Assembly: GCF_014189455.1 (NCBI RefSeq)
Contig: NZ_CP050296.1
Coordinates: 3,716,001-3,780,000, forward strand
Length of the DNA stretch: 64,000 nt
Direction: 5' to 3'
Origin: Mesorhizobium huakuii
GTDB lineage: Bacteria; Pseudomonadota; Alphaproteobacteria; Rhizobiales; Rhizobiaceae
The notes beneath the pieces were generated by a model, which saw only the letters and a list, made by a program, of their open reading frames with translations, was not told the origin of the DNA and made no database searches. Both the position numbers and the translations under genes were made by a program. Positions 10,707-18,764 of the stretch are shown here, piece by piece. Positions within the stretch are counted from its first letter, which is position 1. The number at the start of each line of letters is the position of its first letter.

Positions 10707-11483
10707 ATGGCTCATTCCAAACGCCACGGCGAGATCTTGCGGCTGCTGCAGGAAGAGGGAACCGTCACCATCGCCAGCCTGGCCGACCGGCTGGGTGTTT
10801 CGCTCGAAACCGTGCGCCGCGACGTCAAGCCGCTCACCAGTGATGGTTCGGTTCTGAAGATGCATGGCGCCATCGGCCTGCCGTCGATGGTCGGCGAAGC
10901 GCCGTTCGAACGGCGCATGCGCGAGAATGCCGATGCCAAGCGCATCATTGCCCGCATGGTCGCCGCCACCATCCGTGACGGCGAATCGGTCATGCTCGAC
11001 ACCGGCACCACCACCTCGTTCCTGGCCAGGGAACTGCTCGGCCACCGGCGGCTGACGGTCGTCACCAACTCGTCCGACATCGCCCGCACGCTGGCCACCA
11101 TCAATGGCAACAAAGTCTACATGGCCGGGGGCGAACTGCGCAGCGATTCCGGCGCTGCCTTCGGCACTTCGGCCATCGAGTTCGTCAGCCGTTTCTCGGT
11201 CAGCCACGCCATCATCTCCACCGGCGCCGTCGATGCGGTGACGGGTGTCATGGACTACGATCTGGAAGAGGCCGAATTCGCCCGCATGGTGCTGTCGCGC
11301 GGCCAGCGTTCGCTCGTCATCACCGACCACACCAAATTCGGCCGCCATGGCCTGGTCCAGGTCTGCGGCTTCGATGGCTTTTCCGAACTCGCCACCGACC
11401 GCTCGCCGCCGCACGACATAGTCGCCGCGCTGGCACAGGCGGGCGCGCGGCTCAGCATCGCCGGCGGCGAAGCCGGGTTCTGA
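10707..11483 (+). CDS. DeoR-family transcriptional regulator
   Basis: 258 aa. The N-terminal helix-turn-helix (about residues 5-57) contains the DeoR signature region VTIASLADRLGVSLETVRRD. The C-terminal sugar-isomerase-like sensor domain carries MLDTGTTTSFLA, where phosphorylated ligands bind in the family. It is divergent from the phosphotransferase/flavoprotein operon and is the natural candidate to control it. A phosphorylated effector would fit a kinase as the first gene of the target operon. Confidence 0.88.
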   Translation: MAHSKRHGEILRLLQEEGTVTIASLADRLGVSLETVRRDVKPLTSDGSVLKMHGAIGLPSMVGEAPFERRMRENADAKRIIARMVAATIRDGESVMLDTGTTTSFLARELLGHRRLTVVTNSSDIARTLATINGNKVYMAGGELRSDSGAAFGTSAIEFVSRFSVSHAIISTGAVDAVTGVMDYDLEEAEFARMVLSRGQRSLVITDHTKFGRHGLVQVCGFDGFSELATDRSPPHDIVAALAQAGARLSIAGGEAGF

Positions 11484-11547
11484 GCCGATCACCAGCGCCT
11501 GGTGGGCGAAGGCGATGTTGTGCATCGATCGCCGCCTGCGGCCATGC

Positions 11548-12909
11548 CTACGCGGGCACGGCGCGAAAACTCATCCTGAAGCAGGCGCCGCTCGGCTTGC
11601 CGTCGAAAATCTCGATTCGTCCGCCATGCAACTGCATGATTTCCTGCACCAGGTTGAGCCCGAGCCCGGCGCCGTGATCCTGCGGGCGCAGCCGGTAGAA
11701 GGGCTCGAAGATGCGCTCCCGCTCGGCTGGCGGCACGCCGTCACCCTCGTCCCGCACCTCGATGACAGCGGGAGCGGTGACACTGACGGTGATCTTGCCC
11801 GCGCGGCCGCCATGCTCGATGGCGTTCTGGACGATATTGGTCACCGCGCGTTCGATCGCGGTGCGGTCGCCGCTGGCGAAAACCGTTTCCCGTTCCGGCT
11901 CGAACGACATTTCATACCCGGCCGAAAACGCCATCGGCGCGAGGTCGACGATGACGCCGCGTGCGATGGCCACGAGATCGACTTTCTCGAAAGGCGAGGT
12001 CTGCCGGTCGAGGCGTTGCAGGTCGAGCAGCTGGTCGGTCAGCGTCGAAAGCCGTGCCGCGTCCTGCAGCAGCCGGGCCCGCTCGGGTGTTGCCGGCAGA
12101 GAGGCTAGGCGTGTGTTGAGGATGGCCACCGGTGTCCTCAGCTCATGGGCGGCATCAGTCAGGAAGCGCTTGTGGCGCTCATAGCCCTTGTCCAGGCGCG
12201 CAAGGGCGGCGTTCACCGCCTTGACCAGCGGCGTCACCTCCATCGGCACGTCCTTCAGCGGCAGCTGCACGCCGCGCTGGTCGATGTCGATGCGTTCGGC
12301 CTCGGCGGCCGCATGGCCAAGCCCCGACAGCGCGCCGCGCACCACCCAGGGCGTCGCGAACAGCGTCGCCAGCGCCATCAGTCCCGCCAGCGGCAATATG
12401 CCTTGCAGGAAGAATTGCGGCGCCTGTCCAAGCAGGCGCAGCAGCGAAAGCCCACCCTTGGTGCCGGTGAAGATCTGGACATTGCCGGCTGCGGTGTCGG
12501 TCCAGCGGATCTTTGCATCCGGCGGCGCGCTCTCGCCGATGGAATTGTCGATACGCGCGTCGCTGATGGTGTCCAGCAGTCCGGCGAAAGGCTGGAAGAG
12601 GGCCGGCACCGTGCCTTCCTGCAGCCGCTGCCCCTGCTTGTCGCGGATGATGAACCAGAGGTCGGGGACATCGGATCGCAGCTTCGACAGATCCGAGGTC
12701 TCGCGCAGCACAAGCTTGCCGCCCGCGTCGCGCGCCACGGCATCCGCCAGCACGTCCATCGTGCCGTCCTCATAGTCGTGCGGAATGAGGCCGGTGGCGA
12801 GCAACGCGCCGAGAATGCCGACTATGATCAGCGTCAGCATCGCGCATTGCAGCAAGGCGATGCGCAGCACCAGGCTCCATTTGAGCGAACGTGGGCGTTT
12901 GAGGCTCAT
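11548..12909 (-). CDS. sensor histidine kinase
   Basis: 453 aa. Transmembrane helices near residues 15-38 and 170-188 bracket a periplasmic sensor region of about 130 residues. A HAMP-like linker and the dimerisation/phosphoacceptor domain follow, with H255 in DAAHELRTP. The ATPase domain has N box NIVQNAIEHG, G1 DEGDGVPP, F box EPFYR and G2 GAGLGLNLV. All catalytic boxes are present. It follows the response-regulator gene by 10 bases in one operon. The signal is unknown. Confidence 0.9.
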   Translation of the reverse strand: MSLKRPRSLKWSLVLRIALLQCAMLTLIIVGILGALLATGLIPHDYEDGTMDVLADAVARDAGGKLVLRETSDLSKLRSDVPDLWFIIRDKQGQRLQEGTVPALFQPFAGLLDTISDARIDNSIGESAPPDAKIRWTDTAAGNVQIFTGTKGGLSLLRLLGQAPQFFLQGILPLAGLMALATLFATPWVVRGALSGLGHAAAEAERIDIDQRGVQLPLKDVPMEVTPLVKAVNAALARLDKGYERHKRFLTDAAHELRTPVAILNTRLASLPATPERARLLQDAARLSTLTDQLLDLQRLDRQTSPFEKVDLVAIARGVIVDLAPMAFSAGYEMSFEPERETVFASGDRTAIERAVTNIVQNAIEHGGRAGKITVSVTAPAVIEVRDEGDGVPPAERERIFEPFYRLRPQDHGAGLGLNLVQEIMQLHGGRIEIFDGKPSGACFRMSFRAVPA

Positions 12910-12919
12910 CGATTGAGGC

Positions 12920-13594
12920 TCACGTCGTTTCGCGCAGGAGATAGCCGACGCCGCGAATGCCGTTGATCGTCACGCCGCTGTCCGCATCGGCCAGCTTGCG
13001 GCGCAGGCGCGAGACATGGGTGTCGAGCGCATTGGACTGGATCTCGTCGTCGAGGCCGAACACCGCTTCCATCAGCGCCTCACGCTGCACCATGCGGCCG
13101 GTGCGCCGCATCAGCGCCTCCAGCACCAGGAGTTCGCGCCGCGGCAGGCTGAGGAGTTCGCCGCGGATCGCAGCCTCGCGATGCCCGACGTCGAGCACCA
13201 GATGGCCGGCGCGGATGAATTGCGACTGCAGCGGCGCCGGCCGCCTGAGCAGCGCGCGCAAGCGGGCCAGCAATTCCTCGAAGGCGAATGGCTTTGCCAG
13301 ATAGTCGTCCGCACCCATGTCCAGCCCGTCGACCTTGTCAGACGTGTCGCCCTTCGCCGTCAGCACCAGCACGGGCGTGGTGTTCTTCGCCGCGCGCAGT
13401 CTCGGCACCAGCGACAGCCCGTCGCCATCCGGCAACTGGCGGTCGAGCAGTATGGCGTCGTAACCGTCGACGGCAACGAAACCCTCCGCCTCCAGCAATG
13501 TGCCGGCATGATCGACCACCATGTCGTGGCGCTTCAGCGCTGCACGCAGCGCCGAGACCATTTCAGGCTCGTCTTCGACCAGCAAGATACGCAT
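12920..13594 (-). CDS. OmpR/PhoB-family response regulator
   Basis: 224 aa from the ATG that begins MRILLVEDEPEM; an open frame extends further upstream without receiver character. The receiver domain has the acidic pair in VEDEPE, phosphoacceptor D51 in AILLDRQLPDGDGL, the conserved T of LTAKG and K of AKPF. The C-terminal winged helix ends with the typical VRGVGYLL-like segment (IRGVGYLL). It is encoded upstream of its histidine kinase, from a region containing a long inverted repeat that may be its own operator. Confidence 0.92.
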   Translation of the reverse strand: MRILLVEDEPEMVSALRAALKRHDMVVDHAGTLLEAEGFVAVDGYDAILLDRQLPDGDGLSLVPRLRAAKNTTPVLVLTAKGDTSDKVDGLDMGADDYLAKPFAFEELLARLRALLRRPAPLQSQFIRAGHLVLDVGHREAAIRGELLSLPRRELLVLEALMRRTGRMVQREALMEAVFGLDDEIQSNALDTHVSRLRRKLADADSGVTINGIRGVGYLLRETT

Positions 13595-13639
13595 CCACAC
13601 TCCCCGGCAACCAACACTGCATCGGGCGCTACCGCGCCA

Positions 13640-13717
13640 ACATTGCGCAAACATGGCAAAGCCGAATGGCCCGCGGCCGGCAAGGTCTTTCTTTGCGTCC
13701 GCCATGTTGCGCAATGT
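13640..13717. promoter_or_regulatory. long inverted repeat in two-component promoter region
   Basis: The left arm at 13640-13657 and right arm at 13701-13717 are complementary over 17 bases with one extra A in the left arm, separated by 43 bases. Each arm contains the 8-base palindrome TTGCGCAA. It lies in the 291-base gap between the response-regulator gene and the divergent PmtA-like gene, 46 bases upstream of the regulator start. An autoregulatory operator is inferred. Confidence 0.5.
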
Positions 13718-13885
13718 CTATGCAATCCAGTCACGGCAAACAGCGCCGGTCGGCAGGAACCGCCCATGCCGGCGTCAAGGCGTCGGGCCTGAATATGCAG
13801 CAACAGGTTCGGGTCCGACGCCGAAACGAAATCAAGCGCCACACCAAACCGGTTGGCGTGCTGTCGTCCGGAATTGAGGTTGGTT

Positions 13886-14485
13886 ATGTCTGCACATGAT
13901 GCTCTGTCTTTTCTCATGGCGTGGGCCGTTGCGCCGTTCAGGGTCGGCTCCGTCACGCCGTCCAGTTCCAGCCTGGCGGCCTTGATGACGCGCGACATCG
14001 GCCCCGAGACAGGCCCTGTGCTGGAGCTCGGTCCAGGAACCGGCCCTTTCACGCGGGCGCTGCTGTCACGCGGGGTGCGGGAGGAGGATCTGACGCTGAT
14101 CGAATCCGATCCGGATTTCGCGGCACTTCTCAAGCGGCGCTTCCCCACGGCCCGGATCTTCGAAATGGATGCCGCCGGTCTGCGCCATCTGTCGCTATTC
14201 CACGGGCCGGTGGTTGGCGCTGCCGTCAGCGGTTTGCCGTTCCGCCTGATTTCGCCGCGCAAGACGCTTGCCATTCTGGAAGGCGTTTTCGCAAACCTTC
14301 GCCCCGGCGGGGCGCTCTATCAATTCACGCTCGGCCGCCGCTGCCCGTTCGACCAGTCGCTGCTCGACCGGCTCGATCTCGAGGTCACGCGGGTCGGTCA
14401 TACCTTTCGCAATTTCCCGCCGGCGACGGTCTATCGCGTCGCCAGGATCAAGACGCTGGGGATTTATGATTGGCGCTTCGCATGA
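13886..14485 (+). CDS. phospholipid N-methyltransferase-like protein (PmtA type)
   Basis: 199 aa class I SAM methyltransferase. The N-terminal segment FRVGSVTPSSSSLA and the SAM motif VLELGPGTGPFTRALL are characteristic of the short rhizobial phosphatidylethanolamine N-methyltransferases and related KsgA-like proteins. SGLPFR is the catalytic-loop position. Membrane-lipid methylation (phosphatidylcholine synthesis) is the best guess. The following gene encodes a DedA membrane protein, overlaps by ATGA and is therefore translationally coupled, which also points to membrane lipids. rRNA methylation is less likely. Confidence 0.7.
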   Translation: MSAHDALSFLMAWAVAPFRVGSVTPSSSSLAALMTRDIGPETGPVLELGPGTGPFTRALLSRGVREEDLTLIESDPDFAALLKRRFPTARIFEMDAAGLRHLSLFHGPVVGAAVSGLPFRLISPRKTLAILEGVFANLRPGGALYQFTLGRRCPFDQSLLDRLDLEVTRVGHTFRNFPPATVYRVARIKTLGIYDWRFA

Positions 14486-15099
14486 CCGGGCCGCTATCGG
14501 CCATTCTCGGCTTCGGCCTGTTCGGCGTTTTCTGCCTCGCCTTCACCGAGAAGATCCTGCCGATCCCGCCCTCGCATGTGCTGCTGCTGTTCCTCGGCAT
14601 GACGGCGGCGCCGGATGTGTCCACACTGGCAATCCTGCTGGCGGTGACGACGCTTGCCTCCTTCACCGGCTGCCTCGTCTGGTATGGGGTTGGTCGCCGG
14701 ATCGGATTTGATCGTGCCGACAGGCTGATCGAACGGGTCGGCAGATATGTCTTCCTGCGCCCGGCAACCTACCGCAAGCTCGGCCAGGCCTATCGCCGCA
14801 ATCATGTGCGGGTGTCGCTGCTGGCGCAGTTCATCCCGACGGTGCGCAACTACCTGCCGATCGCGGCCGGCGCGCTTTGTCTGCCGGCTCTGCCCTTCGC
14901 GATCGCTACGCTGCTCGGCGCTACGCTGTGGAACTTCGGCTTTCTCGTAACCGGCTATCTCTTGCGCGGCAGCGGCCAGAACTCCTTCACTGTGGGCTTC
15001 CGTATCATTGTCATCGTGGTGGCGCTGGAGACGGCCTTCATGCTGGCGCTGCGCTATGGTCCCGCATGGCGGCGGCGCATCAGGCTGATGCTCGGCTGA
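14482..15099 (+). CDS. DedA/SNARE-associated family membrane protein
   Basis: 205 aa integral membrane protein. The start overlaps the upstream stop (ATGA). The DedA hallmarks are visible: an early EKILPIPPSH re-entrant segment and the later FIPTVRNYLPIAAGA motif with conserved arginine, followed by a hydrophobic hairpin. Members act in lipid scrambling or small-molecule transport across the inner membrane. Coupling to a PmtA-like methyltransferase supports a lipid role. Confidence 0.85.
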   Translation: MTGPLSAILGFGLFGVFCLAFTEKILPIPPSHVLLLFLGMTAAPDVSTLAILLAVTTLASFTGCLVWYGVGRRIGFDRADRLIERVGRYVFLRPATYRKLGQAYRRNHVRVSLLAQFIPTVRNYLPIAAGALCLPALPFAIATLLGATLWNFGFLVTGYLLRGSGQNSFTVGFRIIVIVVALETAFMLALRYGPAWRRRIRLMLG

Positions 15100-15173
15100 G
15101 CGCACAGGACCAGTCATGGGATAAGCTCCGCCATCGGCTTTCCTTCGCTCGGCCGGCGGTGTTTAGTCCGGCC

Positions 15174-16079
15174 ATGGCTTTCACCATCCGCCAGTTGCAG
15201 TTCTTCATCGCCGTCGCCGAGCAGGGCACGGTGTCGGGCGCGGCACAAAACCTCTCCATCTCGCAATCGTCCGTCACCGAAGCGATCAAGGAACTCGAAA
15301 GCGATCTCGGCGTCGAACTGTTCGAGCGTCATCCGCGCGGCCTCAACATCACCCACAAAGGCCACCAGTTCCTGCGTCACGCGACCAAGATCCTCGCCGA
15401 CGTCTCCGACGCCCGCCGTTCTTTTTCTGGCGAACAGGCTGTGGCGGGTGGCCGGCTGCAACTCGGCGTCACCTCGCTGGTCGCCGGCTATGTGTTGTCG
15501 GATCTGCTCTCCCGCTACCGTCGCGCCTATCCGGGCGTCGAGGTCTCGGCCATCGAGGACAATGGCGACTATCTCGAACATCTCCTGATCGGCGGCAAGC
15601 TCGACATCGCCGTCATGGTCACCTCCAATTTGCGCGACCGTACCGCGCTGCAATCGGAAATCCTCGAAGTCTCGGCCTACCGCCTGTGGCTGCCGCTCGG
15701 CCATCCGCTCGCCAGTGCCGACATCATCAGCATTGGCGATATCGCTGGCGAGCCGCTGATCATGCTGACTGTTGACGAAATCGAGGAGAACACGGGAAAA
15801 CTGCTGACGGCGATCGGCGCCAAGCCGCATGTCGCCTTCCGCACCCGTTCCGTGGAGGCAGTGCGCAGCCTGGTCGCCACCGGCGCCGGCGTGGCGCTGC
15901 TCCCCGACCTCGTCTACCGGCCATGGTCGCTGGAAGGCGACCGCATCGAATCGCGCGATATTTCCGGCTCCTTGCCGGTGGTGCAAGTCGGCATGGTCTG
16001 GCGGCGCGGCTCCGGCCTGCCGCAGGCGGCGCGCGACTTCATCGGCCTTGCCCAGTCGCAGCGGACGGTCCGTCGCTAG
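15174..16079 (+). CDS. LysR-family transcriptional regulator
   Basis: 301 aa. The N-terminal winged helix begins FTIRQLQFFIAVAEQGTVS with the recognition segment SISQSSVTEAIKELE. The C-terminal effector domain (about residues 90-295) has the two-lobed LysR substrate-binding fold. The frame stays open upstream, where it overlaps dedA, but the family start is clearly this ATG. Its TAG stop (16077-16079) shares its TA with the insertion site of the IS element, and the stop is preserved. No target gene is obvious; the divergent-partner position is occupied by dedA on the same strand. Confidence 0.88.
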   Translation: MAFTIRQLQFFIAVAEQGTVSGAAQNLSISQSSVTEAIKELESDLGVELFERHPRGLNITHKGHQFLRHATKILADVSDARRSFSGEQAVAGGRLQLGVTSLVAGYVLSDLLSRYRRAYPGVEVSAIEDNGDYLEHLLIGGKLDIAVMVTSNLRDRTALQSEILEVSAYRLWLPLGHPLASADIISIGDIAGEPLIMLTVDEIEENTGKLLTAIGAKPHVAFRTRSVEAVRSLVATGAGVALLPDLVYRPWSLEGDRIESRDISGSLPVVQVGMVWRRGSGLPQAARDFIGLAQSQRTVRR

Positions 16080-16091
16080 AGCGGGATGAAT

Positions 16092-16754
16092 TTAGGTTGG
16101 TACATACCCGGCCTCGGTGAAGTAATTTCTGCATTCGGTTGAAGTGACGGTGCCGAGGATCTGACCGATGGCTTCGCAGACGGTCTCGACTGTTCGTCTG
16201 GCAGCCTTGCGCAGCCAATGCTTGAGCTTGGCGAAGAGCTTCTCGATGGGGTTCAGATCGGGCGAGTATTTGGGCAGCAAGAACAACCTGGCGCCGGCCG
16301 CGCGGATGGCGCGGCGCACGGCCTTGCCTTTATGTGAGCCGAGATTGTCCATGATGACGATGTCGCCGGGCTTGAGGACTGGGACGAGAACCTTGTCGAC
16401 ATAGAGCTGAAAACGCTCGCCGTTGATCGGTCCGTCGATGAGCCATGGTGCATCGACGCAGTCATGACGCAGCGCCGCCAGGAAGGTCATTGTCTTCCAA
16501 TGGCCGTGCGGCACCTTGGCCTTGATCCTCTCGCCGCGCGGCGCCCATCCCCTGAGCGGTGCCATGTTGGTTTTGGTCCATGTCTCGTCGATGAACACCA
16601 GACGGGAAGGATCGATGCGGTCCTGATACTTTGCCCACTGTGTCCGCCTGCGCGCCACATCCGGGCGATCCTGCTCAGCCGCGATCAGCGTCTTTTTTGT
16701 GACTGAGCTTCTCGGCGTGGACGAACTCCCACACCGAGCGGTAGTCGACCGCAA
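16092..16754 (-). CDS. IS630-type transposase, OrfB (catalytic part)
   Basis: Second part of the transposase, carrying the DDE RNase-H-like catalytic core. The residues are visible as D in LVFIDETWTKTN, D in VIMDNLGSHKG and E in PDLNPIEKLFAKLKHW. Reading to the family sequence begins at the A6 run near 16692-16697. The residues before it (first ~20 of this frame) are out-of-frame OrfA sequence, so OrfB is probably made only as a fusion by frameshifting from OrfA. Together OrfA and OrfB make about 340 aa, normal for IS630. Confidence 0.85.
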   Translation of the reverse strand: MRSTTARCGSSSTPRSSVTKKTLIAAEQDRPDVARRRTQWAKYQDRIDPSRLVFIDETWTKTNMAPLRGWAPRGERIKAKVPHGHWKTMTFLAALRHDCVDAPWLIDGPINGERFQLYVDKVLVPVLKPGDIVIMDNLGSHKGKAVRRAIRAAGARLFLLPKYSPDLNPIEKLFAKLKHWLRKAARRTVETVCEAIGQILGTVTSTECRNYFTEAGYVPT

Positions 16755-17046
16755 GGCCGCGCTCGGCCAGCTCGATCACAAGACCGCGCAGCGTAAAATC
16801 CGTGGCCCGGCAGCGCACCAGAAGCCAGTCCCGATGCTCACCGGCAATCTTCTTCGGCCGGTGCCCACCCATCTTGCCGGGTGCAAGGCTGCTCGTTTCG
16901 CGCAAGCGGCGCACCCACCTGATGACGGTGCTGATACCAACTCCATAGCGCACCGAGGCCTGCCGTCGCGACAGCCCCTCCCGCTCAACCGACGCAACAA
17001 CCCGTTCGCGAAGATCCATCGAATAAGGCTTGCCCATCCTTACCAA
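16675..17046 (-). CDS. IS630-type transposase, OrfA (DNA-binding part)
   Basis: 123 aa with a paired helix-turn-helix region: MDLRERVVASVEREGLSRR, then a second winged helix with FTLRGLVIELAERGLAVDYR. It is followed by the start of the catalytic half up to HAEKLSHKK. The frame ends soon after a run of six A residues (minus strand). Joining to OrfB needs a +1 shift, equivalent to dropping one A, and gives the expected continuous family sequence. Confidence 0.85.
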   Translation of the reverse strand: MVRMGKPYSMDLRERVVASVEREGLSRRQASVRYGVGISTVIRWVRRLRETSSLAPGKMGGHRPKKIAGEHRDWLLVRCRATDFTLRGLVIELAERGLAVDYRSVWEFVHAEKLSHKKDADRG

Positions 17047-17126
17047 CCTCCTTGCCTAGCAAGAAGGTTGAATCAGATTTGCCACCCTAGGGGAATCCCT
17101 TCGATTCAGCCTCAATTCATCCCGCT

Positions 17127-17618
17127 CTAGTGTGGCTGCTCCAGGCTGGCGTGGCCAGTCCTGCGCTTGCGCCTCTTGACGGAAACCGCCTCCGCCTTGA
17201 ACGGCCCTATCGGAGCAACCTCGAAGCGGCCGGCGCCGGCAAGCCTGACGGCGCGGCGGAATGCCGGGCACTCCATCGGCCGGGAGGCCGGACATTGGGC
17301 GGCGTGACGCAAAGCCTCTCGGATCGTCGTCAGGCGCTGGATGATTTGGTCCAGTTCATTCGCCTTGGCATCCAGGCGCCCTCGATCCATTTTCGGCAGG
17401 CCGTCGGGCGTCAGTATCGAGGAAATCTCGTCCAGTGCGAATCCACCGGCGCGTCCGAGCGCGATCAAGGCGAGCCGGTCCAGGACGGCAGGGTCGAACA
17501 GGCGGCGCTGGCCGCGACGGCCGATCGAGGCGACGAGGCCCTTGTCCTCGTAGTAGCGAAGTGTCGAGGCGGGCACGCCGGTGCGGCGCGACACTTCGGC
17601 AATGTCCATATCTTTCAT
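17127..17618 (-). CDS. MerR-family transcriptional regulator
   Basis: 163 aa from the ATG at 17618, which has GAGG seven bases upstream; a second ATG lies three codons in. The N-terminal MerR helix-turn-helix shows IAEVSRRTGVPASTLRYYEDKGL. A dimerisation helix follows, then a cysteine-containing tail (AAQCPASRPMECPAF) which may sense metal or redox. It is divergent from a methyltransferase whose promoter has the MerR-type 19-base spacer. The stop codon TAG uses the TA of the IS target site. Confidence 0.85.
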   Translation of the reverse strand: MKDMDIAEVSRRTGVPASTLRYYEDKGLVASIGRRGQRRLFDPAVLDRLALIALGRAGGFALDEISSILTPDGLPKMDRGRLDAKANELDQIIQRLTTIREALRHAAQCPASRPMECPAFRRAVRLAGAGRFEVAPIGPFKAEAVSVKRRKRRTGHASLEQPH

Positions 17619-17620
17619 GC

Positions 17621-17651
17621 TTGACCTCAAGTCGGCTTGAACTCGTAGAGT
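17621..17651 (+). promoter_or_regulatory. MerR-controlled promoter with 19-base spacer
   Basis: TTGACC (17621-17626) and TAGAGT (17646-17651) are separated by exactly 19 bases, and the spacer contains the dyad TCAAG-tcgg-CTTGA (17627-17640). The overlong spacer with a centred dyad is the defining feature of MerR-family activated promoters. It directs the methyltransferase gene and abuts the regulator's own start codon. Confidence 0.75.
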
Positions 17652-17694
17652 GCTTGCGACGATCGGTGAGAGCAACACGAAAGCGAGGTCCGTT

Positions 17695-18540
17695 ATGCCG
17701 CAATCCGCGCCGCCAAACACACGCCAAGCCGCGCTCTGGAACGATGCCAGCGGAAAGGCCTGGGTCGAGATGCAGCCGATCCTCGACGAGATACTGGCGC
17801 CGTTCGAGCGGCTGGTAGTCGATGCCGGCTATCCCAGGGAAGGGAGCAATGTCCTGGACATCGGCTGCGGCGCCGGCGCCACGACTCTGGCGATGGCGCG
17901 CCGCGTGGGTAACGACGGAAATTGTGTGGGGCTCGACATCTCGCAGCCGCTTGTCGCCCTGGCGACGGAGCGCAGGAGGGTGGAAGACGTAGCAAACGCA
18001 AGTTTTGACGTGGGCGATGCCCAGGCATATGCGTTCGAATCCGGGCACTTCGACGCTGTTATCTCGCGCTTCGGTGTCATGTTCTTCGACGATCCCGTGG
18101 CCGCGTTCACCAACATAAGAAACGCCGCGAGGCGCGGTGGCAAACTCGCCTTTGTTGCCTGGCGCACTCCGCTCGAGAATGATTTCATGACGACCGCCGT
18201 GCGAGCGGCTGCGCCTTTTCTGCCGCCCGCACCAGCGCCAGACCCCGATGCGCCGGGTCAGTTTGCCTTTGCCGACGGCGCCAAGGTGAAGCGGATCCTG
18301 GAAGCAAGCGGCTGGGCTTCAATCGAAGTCGAACAGGCAGACGTCCCGTGTCGGATCGCTCAACGCGATCTGATGACGTTTGTCACCCGGCTAGGGCCGC
18401 TCGGCGCCGCGCTGCGCGAGGTTGACCGGGCAACGGCCGAAAAAATCACCGCGGTGTTGCCGGCTGCGTTCGCGCCTTTCGTTGAGGGCGGTGAGGCTCG
18501 CTTCAATGCCGCCTGCTGGCTGGTGACGGCGCTTGCTTAA
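17695..18540 (+). CDS. SAM-dependent methyltransferase, MerR-regulated
   Basis: 281 aa. The SAM motif is VLDIGCGAGATTLAMA, followed by GLDIS and a VISRFGVMFFDDP post-motif typical of UbiE-like small-molecule methyltransferases. The promoter with 19-base spacer and operator dyad indicates induction by the divergent MerR protein. A role in detoxifying a methyl-accepting compound is plausible but not shown. The start ATG at 17695 is 43 bases from the -10 box. Confidence 0.82.
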   Translation: MPQSAPPNTRQAALWNDASGKAWVEMQPILDEILAPFERLVVDAGYPREGSNVLDIGCGAGATTLAMARRVGNDGNCVGLDISQPLVALATERRRVEDVANASFDVGDAQAYAFESGHFDAVISRFGVMFFDDPVAAFTNIRNAARRGGKLAFVAWRTPLENDFMTTAVRAAAPFLPPAPAPDPDAPGQFAFADGAKVKRILEASGWASIEVEQADVPCRIAQRDLMTFVTRLGPLGAALREVDRATAEKITAVLPAAFAPFVEGGEARFNAACWLVTALA

Positions 18541-18764
18541 AGTGGCGTCAAGTGGCGTCTAACTATCGGAAAAACCGATATCGCCTTTCTGATAAATGAA
18601 TTTGCGAAACCGGAATTTTCCAAGCACCTTCCGTTTCAGGGACCAAGCCGCCATCAGAGCGACATCAAGTCCACAGGACGAACGGATAAGTTTTTCAGTC
18701 CGCGCGTGATCTGGCGAAAACCGGAGCGGTTTCGGGGGTCATCCGCCAAAATGGGAGATCGATG
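18541..18764. other. intergenic region upstream of ydcS
   Basis: Non-coding. It begins with a direct duplication of AGTGGCGTC and a small hairpin TATCGG-AAAAA-CCGATA (18564-18580) that could end the methyltransferase transcript. The rest presumably holds the ydc promoter; no confident boxes. Confidence 0.4.

Larger units (their letters stand above)
16079..17127 (-). mobile_element. IS630-family insertion sequence
   Basis: A 1049-base element bounded by 18-base terminal inverted repeats (16079-16096 and 17110-17127, 17 of 18 identical, outer sequence GAGCGGGATGAATT). It is flanked on both sides by TA (16077-16078 and 17128-17129), the target duplication expected for IS630. It encodes a transposase split between two frames on the minus strand. 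Both ends and both reading frames look intact, so it may be active. The OrfB stop codon lies inside the left terminal repeat. Confidence 0.92.
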
